Positions 25,964 through 37,557 of a stretch of DNA of 64,000 nt are shown here, one piece after another. Position 1 is the stretch's first letter; every line of letters begins with the position of its first letter. A program made the position numbers and the translations under genes. Under the pieces are notes generated by a model that saw nothing but the letters and a program-made list of their open reading frames with translations, was not told the DNA's origin and did not search any database. This DNA comes from Zea mays (lineage: Eukaryota > Streptophyta > Magnoliopsida > Poales > Poaceae), in the NCBI RefSeq assembly GCF_902167145.1, contig NC_050097.1, positions 226,939,034 to 227,003,033 of the forward strand, written 5' to 3'.

Positions 25964-26481
25964 GGGTCTGTTTGAAAGCACCCGGTTTTTAGTAAACTAG
26001 TTTATAAAACCAGTTTATTCTTTAGCTTTTAGAAATTGGATTTTCAGTTCCTAAAAAACCAAGAAGCTAGTATTTCCTAGCTAAAACAAGTTTCTGTGCG
26101 GTAAATTATGTACTGTCCTTAGTTCGGTAAAAAATTGTGATTGCCACTGCTCTCAGGCTTGTGCACGTGATACCCTTGATGCCTGCTCTACCCGATTTGA
26201 ATGTTTAATTATTATTTGAAAAAAATTGAATTCAAAAATACGAGTTTAAGCTATATTTAAAATTGGCAGTAAAGAAAAATGAAGAAAAAAATGAATCAGT
26301 TACTTCTAAAATAGAGTAAACGTAGACTTGTCTTTGTAGACTTGTCTTTGTGTATAGAAAAAACTAAACTGGTTTCCAAACAACTAGGTTTGAAACACGC
26401 ACACCTTTTTTTTTTACATAAACCAAGAATCCGGAGATAGAAATTAGTTTCTTAGAAACTATAGTCTTTCAAATAGGCCCC
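25964..26481. mobile_element. MITE-like element with imperfect inverted ends
   Basis: Left end GGGTCTGTTTGAAAGC and right end GTCTTTCAAATAGGCCCC are inverted with mismatches; inner AAACTAGTTT/AAACTGG-type motifs also recur inversely. TTA precedes the left end but not the right, so the duplication is not confirmed. Tourist-like by terminus. Confidence 0.5.
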
Positions 26482-26996
26482 AGTCGATTTATTGGCCACC
26501 AACTTGAGGGGACAATACGGGAGCTCGAAATTGTTCTATCACGGGAGGTATCGAACCGGATAACGCCTGAATCAACTGGTTCTAAGGCTTTTGGTTGATC
26601 AGGCCGTTGCAATGCCCGCGACAAGGGCTAGCGATCTCGATGGTTGCCTCGCAGGCTTATTAGCATCTGAGAATGATCATCATCACGCACCCGGTGCTCT
26701 TTCTGTCCTCGCTTATTTGACAACAATATCCCGTGGGATACATGCAGGTTTGGACAAAAAAACCGGTAGCCCGATACCTGAACATGTATTACCGAAAACC
26801 CGAATTTTATTTGAGAATTTCGGATCACAACTTATAAAACCATTCTCCCAGAGGCGAAGCTAGGTTTCTAACTATGAATGCAAATGCACCCCCACAAAAT
26901 AAAATTTCTATAGATTTAGATTCATCATATATACACCCTAGAAAAAAAAAATTATACACCCACAAGGCTAAATACATCCTCCTCTAGAACCCGAAT
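26482..26996. other. No gene recognised
   Basis: Intergenic DNA between two mobile elements. A 90-codon open frame (26591-26863) does not resemble a known protein, and the opposite strand is also open in part. Confidence 0.4.
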
Positions 26997-27220
26997 GCGA
27001 AAGGGACTCTAACTGAGTTGGTTATGTGTTCTAATTAGCACTCCTCTAGTCTTAGGTTCTAAGGCTCTGTCTCGGTCGTGGTCGTTCTCACATGGGTTTC
27101 GATACCGCTGTGTATGGGTAGGACAGAGGTTCGAGAGTTTTCTCTACCTACTGTATATGAGAATGTCTTCTTTTTAATACAATATCTGAGAGCTATTTTA
27201 CCCCACAGGTCGAGTTTTTT
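26997..27220 (+). mobile_element. tRNA-derived SINE (Au-like), 224 bp
   Basis: It is flanked by TAGAACCCGAAT (26985-26996) and TAGAACCCAAAT (27221-27232), a 12-bp duplication with one mismatch, and ends in GTCGAGTTTTTT, the T-rich tail of plant Au-type SINEs. TCTAACTGAGTTGG near 27009 resembles an A box and GGGTTTCGATACC near 27093 a B box. The CTTCTTTTTAATACAATAT stretch before the tail is also Au-like. Confidence 0.6.
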
Positions 27221-27232
27221 TAGAACCCAAAT

Positions 27233-28106
27233 AACCCGAACTTCCAAATCCCAACCCGGTAGCGGTAGAACGGTAGCAGTAGGCAATGGCATACGTCGTA
27301 CTACATGCATACAGATGCAGCCCACTCCAAGAGCCTAAGTCCAACCCAACAACAGGAACAGTCGCGTCACCCGTCAGCCCACCGTGCCCACACCCCATGG
27401 CCACGGTCCACGGGCACGCCGCACGCACTCCCTGTGTGCAACTGAAACACTGGATCTGGAAGTATGCAATTGGTGCTGCATTGTTGCTTGTGTCGACTGT
27501 CTGTGTGAATCAGAACTTTGTATCCAAATTTGTGAGTTAGAACTTTGTATGGTTAAGTGAGATTCTTCGTACGCTTTTCAAAACAGTGAATCAGAACTGC
27601 GAAGTTCCCGTCAACAGAGCAGTGAGCCAAAGGTATTTTACCAGTTCTTTTCTCGACTGGAACGTTTCGTCCCAACAAGACGAGCAAGTCAATTGACGTT
27701 TGGGTTACGAAATGTAATGTAAATAGTAATGCTAACGATTCACACTCGAATAGCGACAGTAACAAATTTAAATAAGATGGTATCCATTTATAGTGCAGTA
27801 TCAATTACGGTTAGAATTAAACAAATATAATTTAACGTTATCGATTACCCCTTATGTTACCAATATGTGAACCACCAAATGGCACATATGTTCCTGAGAG
27901 CCATGGTAAATTACAGAGGATAAGGTACAAGTTATCCAGCAAGGGAAAAAAAAAGGCGAGGGACAACTCCTAATTCTTTCAGAGTATCTTTTCCCAAAGA
28001 TAACTGAAGCAAGCAACAAGTGACGGGCACCCAGCTGGCAGCCAGTCCTGTAATTCTGGCTCTCCGTTCCACAGCATGTCAATGACGAAGGAAACACTAA
28101 ATCTAA
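27233..28106. other. Intergenic, nothing recognised
   Basis: No open frame on either strand looks like a protein, and no terminal repeat pair was found. Short (C)-rich part at about 27330-27430. Confidence 0.4.
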
Positions 28107-28411
28107 GGGCATGTACAGTGGAGAGACACCAAAACAGTTCTCCAAGCACAAGAGACAACTAAGAGACTCTATTATACAATGGAGTGTCTATAAATGTAGT
28201 CTACTAATAAATACAGAATTAAATGTATTTGTACAACAGCAGATTGATAGAACAGACGACAAATTCGTACAGTAGGAAGTGAGACGTCTATTACTACTTG
28301 GTTTACGAGCCAGAGGCGTCTCTTCACGGAGAGACGGCTCTAAGATTTTTTTGCAAATACACCCCTTAAACAGCTTAAGAGCCTCCACATTAAACACCAC
28401 TGTACATGCCC
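28107..28411. mobile_element. Tourist-like MITE near the SEUSS 3' end, 305 bp
   Basis: Termini GGGCATGTACAGTGGAGAG and CACTGTACATGCCC are inverted, with TAA on both sides (28104-28106, 28412-28414). Inner GAGACTC/GAGTGTC and GAGACGTC/GACGGCTC motifs add to the fold. It lies just beyond the SEUSS gene. Confidence 0.85.
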
Positions 28412-28479
28412 TAAGAGCTAATATGGAATTCCCACACACACACCTGTTATACCATGCTACAACTACTTGAACCTTTTTT

Positions 28480-28787
28480 TCACAGCATTAAATGGGTGAA
28501 GAGTGGACAAAGGATGTGGCACATGGTGGAATTGCAACTCCCAGTAAAGAATCGGCAAAATGTTGTAAAACTCAGGGGAGTAGATCAAGAAGAGATTGGC
28601 AAACTGACAGTTACAGACTTTGCATGTACCAGCCGGGACGCACGCTATCGCTTATGGTACCCTTTCACGGCAGCATTAATGCGGAAGCCCAAAGGGGAGA
28701 CTATGGCACCATAAATGCTCCACACGCGTTGCCAGCAAGGGCAGATGCACCGTCACACTGCACTCTTATGGTTTCTGGTCGCTCGCT
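28480..28787 (-). other. Probable SEUSS 3' UTR
   Basis: Non-coding, directly after the TAG stop at 28788-28790 (minus strand), with no mobile element in it. The poly(A) site is not resolved. Confidence 0.45.
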
Positions 28788-31700
28788 CTATTGTGAGGGT
28801 TTCCAGTCATACTGCATGTTATTGAAGCTGTTCCCTGATCTAAATCCGCCCAGCAGCTGGCTTCCTATGTCATGCTGCTGCTGATGTTGCTGCTGGTGCT
28901 GTAGCTGACCCAGCTGCGATAGGTCGTGTGCACCGTGGTTCATTCCCATCCTTGCACCCATCGCCATCGGATTGTTCGCCATTGCCGTCCTCATCCCATG
29001 ACCGAACCCGCTCATGGCGCCAAATCCCATTCCTCCTATCCCCGAGTTATTCGCGGCAGCATTGCCGAGTAAGCAGTTAACCCCATTAGCACCATGGGTT
29101 AGTCCGTTCGGTGTCTTCGTGTCATTCCCCGAGTGGCCAACACCATTCATCTGCGACGACATCAGGTCTTGCAAGATCTTCTGAACCGAGCTTTGCGAGT
29201 CACTTGGCTCGGCCTCCTGAGGCCGAGCAGCAGGTGGCTGCATCGGAGGTATGCTTGGTGATGTCGTTGGGGAGCTTAGTTGATTTGTATTTTGAGGAGC
29301 GGGCATCATGCTATTATTGGACGTTGTCGGTGCTGGGGAAGGGAAAGATGTAGGTGGGTTTGAGTGCAGCGAGCTTGTAGAGTTCACCTTCGGAATAGCC
29401 ACATTGCCTCCACTATATGGACCACCGTTGTTGCTGCTCATTGCATGGTCTTGTCTAGAATTCATTGAATTTTGCAAGAGCCCAACAACTGATGGTGAAG
29501 GCGCAGATGTAGAAGGTGCACAACTGAGAGTAACATTTGATGTCACATCACCATTGGCAGAGGCAGAAGGCTGCACACCAGCCATAGGAGCAGAATTTTG
29601 ACCACTCTGGTTTGAACTCTGGGGAATGGCCTGCTTCTCCTCAGTTTGCTGCTGCTGTGGTTGAAGAGTGCTGGCCCCTGAAGGTGTCCTCCGTGGCAAG
29701 TTATGCAGGCTATCTGAATAAACAGAAACAGTGAATGTTAAAAAAAGCAGAAAATCATATGATACAGCTAGAAATTACTCCATCCATCCAAAAATATAGG
29801 TCGTTTTGTTTTCTATGTACATAGCTTTTACTATGCACCAAGATATATGTTGTCTACATACATAGTGAAGAGCGCGTGTGAAATAAAAAAATTCCACCCA
29901 TATTACATTAAGAAGACCTTCTCACACAGGTCGAGAAAAATCCTAAACCCCTGCTCCACCCATACACAGCGGCATGTGAAATACACCATAATGTGGCCAG
30001 GTACTGGTTCAGAATGGGACCAGGAAAGTTTGAAATCACTGACCTAAATAACTCCAGAATAGAACCCACACAACTATCCCATCAGACCAATAAAAGTATA
30101 GGATGACATTGTCCTAAAAAAATATCAAAATATCATACCAATGGGTCCAGATCCAGTCTGCCTGCTGTGATCAATCAAATCCTTCATACAGTTTACGACC
30201 TCGGCAATCTGGACGAACCAGCATTAAGATGGCAACAATATAAGTCAGCATCCTAAAATTAGCTCAATAAGATCAAATAAGCAACATGCAAAACAAAAGA
30301 AAATAGAAATCATCGTATGCAACAACAATTTATCAGAATCGTCTATGGACCAAATTCGAAATTTCACATAACAATGCAACATTAACTTCAATTGGATAAA
30401 CTAAGAACAAGCGCAAATATAAACTGTTCTAGATAAGATTACCTGAAGGCAGCGAACATATCGTTTTGTGTATCCTAAATCATTTACTAAAGGAACCTCC
30501 AGTGCCTTGGCCAATTGACGGGCACATGCAACAAACCTAAAACACAAGATTAGATTAAGAGAATTTGTACAGACTCAAAAACTGTGATGACTTGGTGCAA
30601 TCGAAAAGTCAGCAAGAGAAGTATGTATGCAATTTATAACCTACACTGAGAAGCATGGATATCCATAGTTATAATTGTTGAAGCAAAAGATAATGTGCCC
30701 AAATCAATTCAAAGCCAGATATCCACAGTGCACACATAAGCCAAATATTATAACAAATGTTTATTAGCATACAGTAACATATTTTCTGTTTAATGTAAAT
30801 CCAAAAAAAGTTGTCATTTTAGGCTTGCCGTCAGTCAAACTATCTTAAGTTTGACAAGGTTTATATAGAAAAGATTGTTAACATCATGTAGTCATTCTAT
30901 TCCAACAGATTAGTAAGGGCTATGCTAATTACTTCATAGTGTGTGTGTCTATATGGTATCAACTTAACTATGGAAGTTGACAATCATAAGAGTTATCAAT
31001 GACACACTATATGGTGAGCCGTTTGATCTTGGGGTGGATTGAGAGTGCCTCATCCTATCTGAAGCCCTAATGAAGAGTGAGACTATTCTTGGAGCTGCTC
31101 CTACACCATAAAGTGGTGGGATGCTCATTGTAAACCAATGTCCCATCAATGCTTGGAAGGGCTGCACACTTTCAGCACGCATGCATTTACATACCTGGGC
31201 ATTGGGTGGGTTGCTAACAGCCACCTAGGTATGATTTCTACATTATGAACAGCTACCTTTCTCTCTACAGCCACTTGACATTTTCAATTCTTTGCTAGTA
31301 CCATAGTAGTCTAAAGCCACTACGAATGTTCCGTGTTATCGCCAGAAACAAAGATATTAGTATGACAGGACCAGGGAATTCGGCTATCTACTCTACCATT
31401 GGATATGGGGCATCTGGATGCATCGAAGTTCCACAACAATGATAACACTATTCTGATCCAGAATCTGGTGTAATGTTTAGACTTATGTTAATTTTTTGAA
31501 ATATACTATATTATAATACTCCAAGATGAACATATAATTTCTGAGTGCAAGAATAACAATCACCAGCACCCGCCACAGCCAGTGACAATTGCCTCCCTAG
31601 CCCATTTGCTTCATGTCCTTGTGATCAAAGAGAAGGTGGAAGTTGTTTGAACACCCCAAACCTCACACTAATCTATCCTACAATCAAGCTAAATACAATC

Positions 31701-34089
31701 TGAATCAATTATTGCTTAGGTAGTTAGGCTAATGCATCTAGAACTACACAAAAATGAAGTTTAGAAATATGCCCACCCTTAAATTAGCATCTTTACCAGG
31801 GTAGATATTAAGTTTCAGGACCAAGATATGTGTGTCCGAAATGGTGAAAAAAATTTGATGGTAGCAAAGAATCGATGATGGAATGAAATATGCAGCATGG
31901 CAAACTCTACTTACGAGTTGCAATTATTCTGCATGTCCTGAGCTGACAAACTCGTCGAATTTTGTGTGGCGGCCTGGTACTTTTGTACAGCCGCGCCAAG
32001 ATTACTAACCTACATAGAAACACCAGGGTGCCAAAGTATAAGAAAACCCTTTTCACCAAGGTCCAAAAATGCAAATACGAACTATGACCTGATCTGTCTA
32101 TATTCTTGAAACACCTCTTACCTGCGGTATTATAGATCTCCGCGGAACAAGTTCTTCATGACGCCTAGCACAAAACTCCCAAGATGCAATCTTTAATAAA
32201 AATAAGATTTGAAAGAATTTTGTTTTAGCTCAAAAGGTACTAATTTGAAATAATGTAAACAAAACTAGAAAACTCAAACTGAACCACAATACCTTAAGGT
32301 CTGGATTAAAAACTATCCTTAGATGCCCCTCTCGTACAACACGCAATTGCTCAAAGACACTTTCTTGGATTGCTTTTGTGTAATCCAAAATAATCTGCCC
32401 AGACGTATTCTGGGACTCACGTGGCATGTCGATGTACAAAAGTTCTTCAAGTGTACCACTGGCATATTTAATTTGGCATAATCGCGGTAGTACCTCAACT
32501 GTTGTTTCTGTCAAAAGCAATGCATGATCAAAATAAAGCATGAGGCAATCAAGGAACAGCTCACCAAAGAGTGAAGCTTACCAAAACCCCGGCCAGGTTT
32601 CCGATTACAAATCTCACAGTGCCATACATCCTGAAAGAGAAGAGCTGTATGAAAAAAAATCTAAAACTACTTCAAAGGCAAAACTTTTAGATGATAAACC
32701 ATTCCCAAGTTCAATAATCAAGATTCATTTTTCCTGAAAAAAAAAGATTACATGGCAACATGCAAACTAGACCTGAGGGAAAACTCCAGTAGTTTGACGA
32801 CCACTTCCATAAAGCGAGACACACCACCTCTTTTTAGCGTTTGGAGCAAAATACTCATTGACAAAGTTTCTCCAGTATTCAATGTTGTTATCCTGCATCA
32901 GAGCAACAGGTAAGATATGCTATGTTGTTAGTACCTGGTCTTCGGAACACAAAAGTGCTCTATCAATAAAAAAACTTACTTGTGGTCTGTTTTGTTGATG
33001 ATACATGTAATGAGTCAATCTCTTTGCACAGGTTCCTGGCTCATAAGGAGACGACTTTCCTGGAGTTCTCATGTTTAGACTCTGTTGACGAAGTAACTGC
33101 TGCTGCTGTTGATGCTGCTGCTGTTGCTGCAACTGGTTTCTCTGCAAAGGTAAGTTCTTTAGAATCTGTTGTTGCTGCTGCTGTTGCATATGCAGAAGCC
33201 GTTGCTGCTGCAAGAGGGTCAGTTGAGCAGCTGTGGCAGCTTGAGGGTTTGCAATTGCATTTGGTCCACCTATTGATACAAGCTCCGGACAATTTCGAAT
33301 CTGTTTTGTCAGCTGCAACAAATGTTGTTGTTGTTGCTGCTGCTGCAGGAATGCTGATGAATCAGAAGTCTGTTGCTCCATCTTGACTGAACTTAAACTT
33401 CTCATCATCTGGGCTTGCAGCTGCTGTGGCTCAAGTTTCACACCACTAGCACTTCGCATCATCTGGTCAGGTTGTGCCATCTGCTGCTCTGGTTTGATGC
33501 TAATCATGCTTCCTCCATTCTCTAACTTGACTGTAGCCTGTGGCTGCTGGAGCTGCTGCGAGTGTTGTGGTGGCAACTGTTGCTGGTTGTAAGACATTGG
33601 TAGCTGCTGTTGCATATCCTGCATGGCATCCATCTGCTGCTGCTGCTGCTGCGAAGTCGCCTGCAGATTATCTGATCCCATCTGATTGCCCAAATTGACC
33701 TGTGAAGAAGACGGGAATGATAGAGGATCCGACCCTTCCGCGCTAATGAAATCGCTGGCACCATCCAGCCCAGCTCTCTGCTGGAGTGTACTCATCTGCA
33801 TCCCAACAGCCTGCATTGACCCTGGACCTGGCATAGGGCCACCATTCCCGAATGGCGGCCGGTTCAGCAGAGAGGCACCTCCCAGAAGACCGTTGCCACC
33901 AAACTGTGTGCGTGGGGAGACAAGGGAAGAGAAGGGCGACTGTGAAGAAAGCATGCCACCACCACCTCCGCCCATACCCGGCTGACCACCGCCACTGAGC
34001 AGGGAAGAACTCGTCCGGAGTAGCGACGGGGCAGCGCCGCCCACTGGCTGCCCGTGCCCCATCGGGTTCGGCGGACCCGACGGCATCAT
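28788..34089 (-). CDS. SEUSS-type transcriptional co-repressor, nine coding exons
   Basis: Coding exons on the minus strand: 32980-34089, 32773-32892, 32582-32630, 32293-32507, 32122-32190, 31915-32009, 30443-30536, 30139-30208, 28788-29713. All have GT/AG borders, phases agree, and the total is 915 residues. The start MMPSGPPNPMGHGQPVG matches SEUSS N termini. Residues about 160-350 are Gln-rich. The LIM-binding-like (LDB1-type) domain spans about 350-600 (RWCVSLYGSGRQTTGVFP, EFCARRHEELVPRRSI, RQLAKALEVPL, VVNCMKDLIDHSRQTG). The C-terminal exon is Ser/Pro/Asn-rich, ending MQYDWKPSQ. SEUSS pairs with LEUNIG in the nucleus to repress floral and auxin-related genes. No stop or shift is seen, so it is probably functional. 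A SEUSS-like paralogue cannot be excluded from the sequence alone. Confidence 0.93.
30760..31480. other. Enlarged SEUSS intron 6 with possible MITE remnant
   Basis: The intron 30537-31914 is much longer than the others. Near 30805-30870, AAAAAAGTTGTCATTTTAGG and AGTTTGACAAGG resemble decayed Stowaway-type sequence. The middle (31000-31230) differs in composition but shows no terminal repeats I can verify. It has no effect on the exons. Confidence 0.35.
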
Positions 34090-34117
34090 CTTGGTCGTCC
34101 ACCACTCGCACCAACCA

Positions 34118-34584
34118 CTAGAAGATCGCGCGCGGCATGTACTCACCTGGGCATCGTTTCACCCCACCCCCAAGCACGCCCGCGAGATCCGCGGGAATCT
34201 AGAAGGGACGGGGGAGCATCCCCTGCGAACATGTAGAGATTGCGAGTTAGTGACGCGAATGTGGGATCTGCGCCATTACCCCCCACCGCGCAAAACTGCA
34301 TGGGGCCAGCTGGGACGAACAGCACGAAGCAGCAGCGAGACAAGAGCGGACTTGTCCTCCCCCAAACTCAACCCACGACCAAGCAAAGCAACAGCCACGA
34401 AATCCAGGCTTGAACTCCCCCGAGCACCAGAAACCAACCAAATTGCGGGCACTCCGAGGCTCCGAGCACACCAGCAACCCCCGAGGCGGCAAATTAAGCG
34501 GCAGCCCCCGACTCACACGCCGTCCCGGCGTCCCCACCACGCGACAGAGCGCCGCAGCAGCTGCTCCACTGCTAACACACTCAC
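34118..34584 (-). other. Possible 5' UTR intron of the SEUSS gene
   Basis: On the minus strand a donor (CGGAG/GTGAGTG) lies at 34584 and an acceptor (GATCTTCTAG) ends at 34118, 29 bases before the start codon. Another donor (CAG/GTGAGT) is at about 34158, but would give an intron of only about 40 bases. Inferred from signals only. Confidence 0.45.
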
Positions 34585-35150
34585 CTCCGCGGCGCCGGCC
34601 CGTTCCACGTCGCGCCGAAGCTCGAATCCGGCGATTCGAGCGGCGCGGCCGGGCGCGCACCTGGCCGAGACAGACGAGGGGTGCTGCAGGGCGCCCGCCT
34701 CAGCGGCTCCAGCGCCGGCTAGGGTTTAGGCCGCCGGACACGCGAGCCGACCTCGGCGGCGGCACAGCGACAGGGCACCAACAGCAGCTGCTGCACCACC
34801 GGCACCGGCAACGCCACCGCAGCCAAAAGAATCCGTTGGCCTGGTTTTGTTATCTCGCGATGGGATTTGGTTTGGTGCGCGCTGTCACTCTGTGTGGGGG
34901 AGGGAGGAAAGCGAAGAGGAGGGGGAGGCGCCGAAGGCCCGAAGCGCCGAGAGGAGAGAGGAAGACGAGAGGGAGAGAGATGATGATGGGAGAAAACGCA
35001 GCGACTTTGTCCCTGCGGACGTCAGAATTCCATTGGATTTGATTAAGAGCGGCGGCCGCCGACCCGTAGGACACCCGTACCCGCCACTGCCGCGTGGGAC
35101 AGGAGGCTGCCGGGACCCGCGTGGCAGAGGGTTCGATTAGGAACCTCGAT
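34585..35150 (-). promoter_or_regulatory. SEUSS 5' UTR and promoter region
   Basis: GC-rich, with a run rich in GAGAGA/TCTCTC (about 34950-34985), a common feature near plant transcription starts. No unambiguous TATA box is visible. The Stowaway hairpin at 35395 lies just upstream. Confidence 0.45.
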
Positions 35151-35394
35151 TTCTTTTTCGTTTTCCCCGGGTTGTTACTATTAGTTTATTCCTGTGGTGC
35201 CGGGGTCGCAAAAAGGAAGTCAGACCCTCACGCTGGTATGGCAATTGGCGAAGGTATGGTAGTAGGACTGTAGGAGGGGTGCTCTGCTCTCCTTCCCCGA
35301 CAAGGGGGTCTTTACCAGGTAGTAGTGTAGTACTCTTTATTACCGGTAGGGACGTATACGACGGATATTATATTAGTTAAGTATAATTATAGTA

Positions 35395-35475
35395 CTCCCT
35401 CCGTTTCTTTTTATTAGTCGCTGGATAGTGCAATTTTTGCACTATCCAGCGACTAATAAAAAGAAATGGAGGGAG
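35395..35475. mobile_element. 81-bp near-perfect hairpin Stowaway MITE
   Basis: The element begins CTCCCTCCGTTTC and ends GAAATGGAGGGAG, flanked by TA on both sides. Two 39-base arms are complementary with a single mismatch, around a loop of TTT; the inner arm reads CGCTGGATAGTGCAA. It lies about 1.3 kb upstream of the SEUSS start codon. Confidence 0.93.
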
Positions 35476-35566
35476 TATTTAAATTTTAGATTTAGCAAGT
35501 TCTTAAATAACATAGAAAGCAAAAAAAACTTATATGCTTCAACATCTTTTCACATATTACTTTCTA

Positions 35567-35918
35567 AGAGCAACTCCAATAGTTATGTAAATTTTAGCTC
35601 TCTAAATCACATATTTAAGAAGTTGCTAAATGGCTTTTGGAGTAAAAAATGTGAGTTCTCCAATAGTTCTCTAAATATATGTTCTAATTTTGTTTTGTAT
35701 CTATCCACATAAAAAATAAGTCACAAAAACTACATAATGCAGTTAACATTTTTGTTTAGGGAGTTGTTAAATGGTTGCCAAATGTAGAGAGAAAATGAGG
35801 TTAGATGACAAGTTGTTGAATTTAGAAAGTTCATTTAGAGAACTGTTGGAGAATAGTTTAATGTTAACTACCTAAATTATTGATTAGGAAGTCTTTTAGA
35901 GAACTATTGGAGTTGCTC
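35567..35918. mobile_element. Tourist-like MITE, 352 bp
   Basis: GAGCAACTCCAATAG and CTATTGGAGTTGCTC are perfect inverted ends, with TAA on both sides (35564-35566, 35919-35921). Repeats of GTTCTCTAAAT-type motifs in both orientations fill the interior. Confidence 0.88.
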
Positions 35919-36189
35919 TAAATAGGTCAAAACTTGTCATATCACGCGATTAAGTGGGACCACTCAATATTTCCTTTTTGTTTTGGTCTCACTTCTACAA
36001 CTCGATCTCAAAATTATGACTTCGTTAGCGGCTACGGATTCAACCGGGTGAGATGTATTAGCTTTTTTATTTACTGTTGCAATTGTTTATTCGTTTATTC
36101 TCGACTTGTGCATGTGAGTATGTTGTATTGTTGATTGTTTAATCTCTAGCTAACTCACTGCCGCAATCGTGCATCGTCGGTGTTCGGTT

Positions 36190-37557
36190 TCACAACAAAA
36201 TATATGTCTCCATTGAGGAGTCTCTAAGAACCAGGTCCTTTTCAACCCTTTCCTTACTCAAGTAATTATTAAGATCAAACTTGAGTTCCTTTCTTCTTTT
36301 CTCAAGTCTAAGACCAAGTCTCGCAAGACACTCCACATGTCGGAGGCTTTTGATCACTTTCCAACTCTACGGGAGCCTAGCTCCAAAGCACAATGATCAC
36401 AACACACTGTGGTCTCAGCTCAAACACAAGTGCTCTATCACTTATCACTCAATTGGTTGCTCTCTCTAAACACACTACTCAATATGTTGCACTTGGATCA
36501 CTTAGAGGTGTTGAAGATGTTGCTCTAGCTTGTGGGAGTTATTGTTATGCTCTTAGATATTGAATGCACTATGAAAGGACGTGGACGCCTAAGAGAGTGG
36601 GTGAATTAGAACTACTATCTCGATCGCTAATCTAAGCCTCTAATTACTTCTTCTTACACAATACCTATGTGGATAACCAAACAAGAATGTGCACTAAGGT
36701 TTTGTCTAAATGATGATATCTCTATCGCAAAAGGAGTTTTGCAACCTAAGTTACAATCCTACCAACTAGCCTATATTACAAACTAAGAATGGTAAAGATG
36801 CAGAAGTTAAAAGAGAGGGCAAACTCCTGTTGACACGCTGGTATTTTTATGAGGTATCTAGAACCGCGCAAGGTTCTAACTAATCCTCGCTGGTGCCCCT
36901 ATGCAAAGGTCAGCCCACGCGAGGGCCAAGCACCTCAGATAGGTAACTCCATTGAGAGTCGCAGGCCTTCCTCACATGCAAGTGGTCCTCCGCTTTTGGC
37001 TCCTCTTGGACGTTCCATGTCGTATTCACTATCGAGCTTCTAGCCGAAATGTTGCAGGCTCGTTCCCTTTGGTATATGGTGGCAGCCACACCACAAACGC
37101 AGCTGGTGTGGTCTCACAAGACTTCGTCTCACTCAGTACAAGTTACAACGGCTCGCACAAGAGCCAAGGGGTTTGAGGGTGTCTAACTTCACTCAATCAA
37201 CTAGGACTAAACCTAGGGCAAGTGCTACAAAGCGTCTTAACTAATCTAAGAACTTCACAAAGCACCTACACTAAACACCGAGTGGTTCTATTAAGCACTT
37301 GAGTGTATGGAGCAATGGAGATGTGTCAAAACACTCTAGCTATGTTTCTTGAGCTCCCACATCTTCAAATGGCAAGTTAGGTAGGTATATATAGAGCCCC
37401 AAGCCCAATATAGTCATTAGAAGAAAGAAGCCTCTCTACATCGCACCAGACATGGTCTAGTACCCTCCACGTCAATTAGTCGTTGGTCATCTAACTGATT
37501 CATTACAGTGCCTCAGAGGACTGGTGCACACCAGCCCGGTTCGGTGACCCTGCCATG
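36190..37557 (-). mobile_element. Decayed Copia (Sirevirus-like) LTR remnants
   Basis: GACGCCTAAGAGAGTGGGTG at 36579-36598 resembles the GTCGCCTAGAGGGGGGTG end of the intact Opie-like LTR at 46979. CCAGGTCCTTTTCAACCCTT near 36232 resembles its TCTTTTTCAACCCTTTCC. These pieces are out of order for a single LTR, so two remnants may lie together. No coding sequence. A TATATATAGAGCCCC stretch at 37388 may be the old LTR TATA region. Confidence 0.5.

Noticed and set aside
26591..26863. A 90-codon open frame as a gene
   Set aside because: No recognisable domain, the opposite strand is also partly open, and no splice or promoter context supports it.
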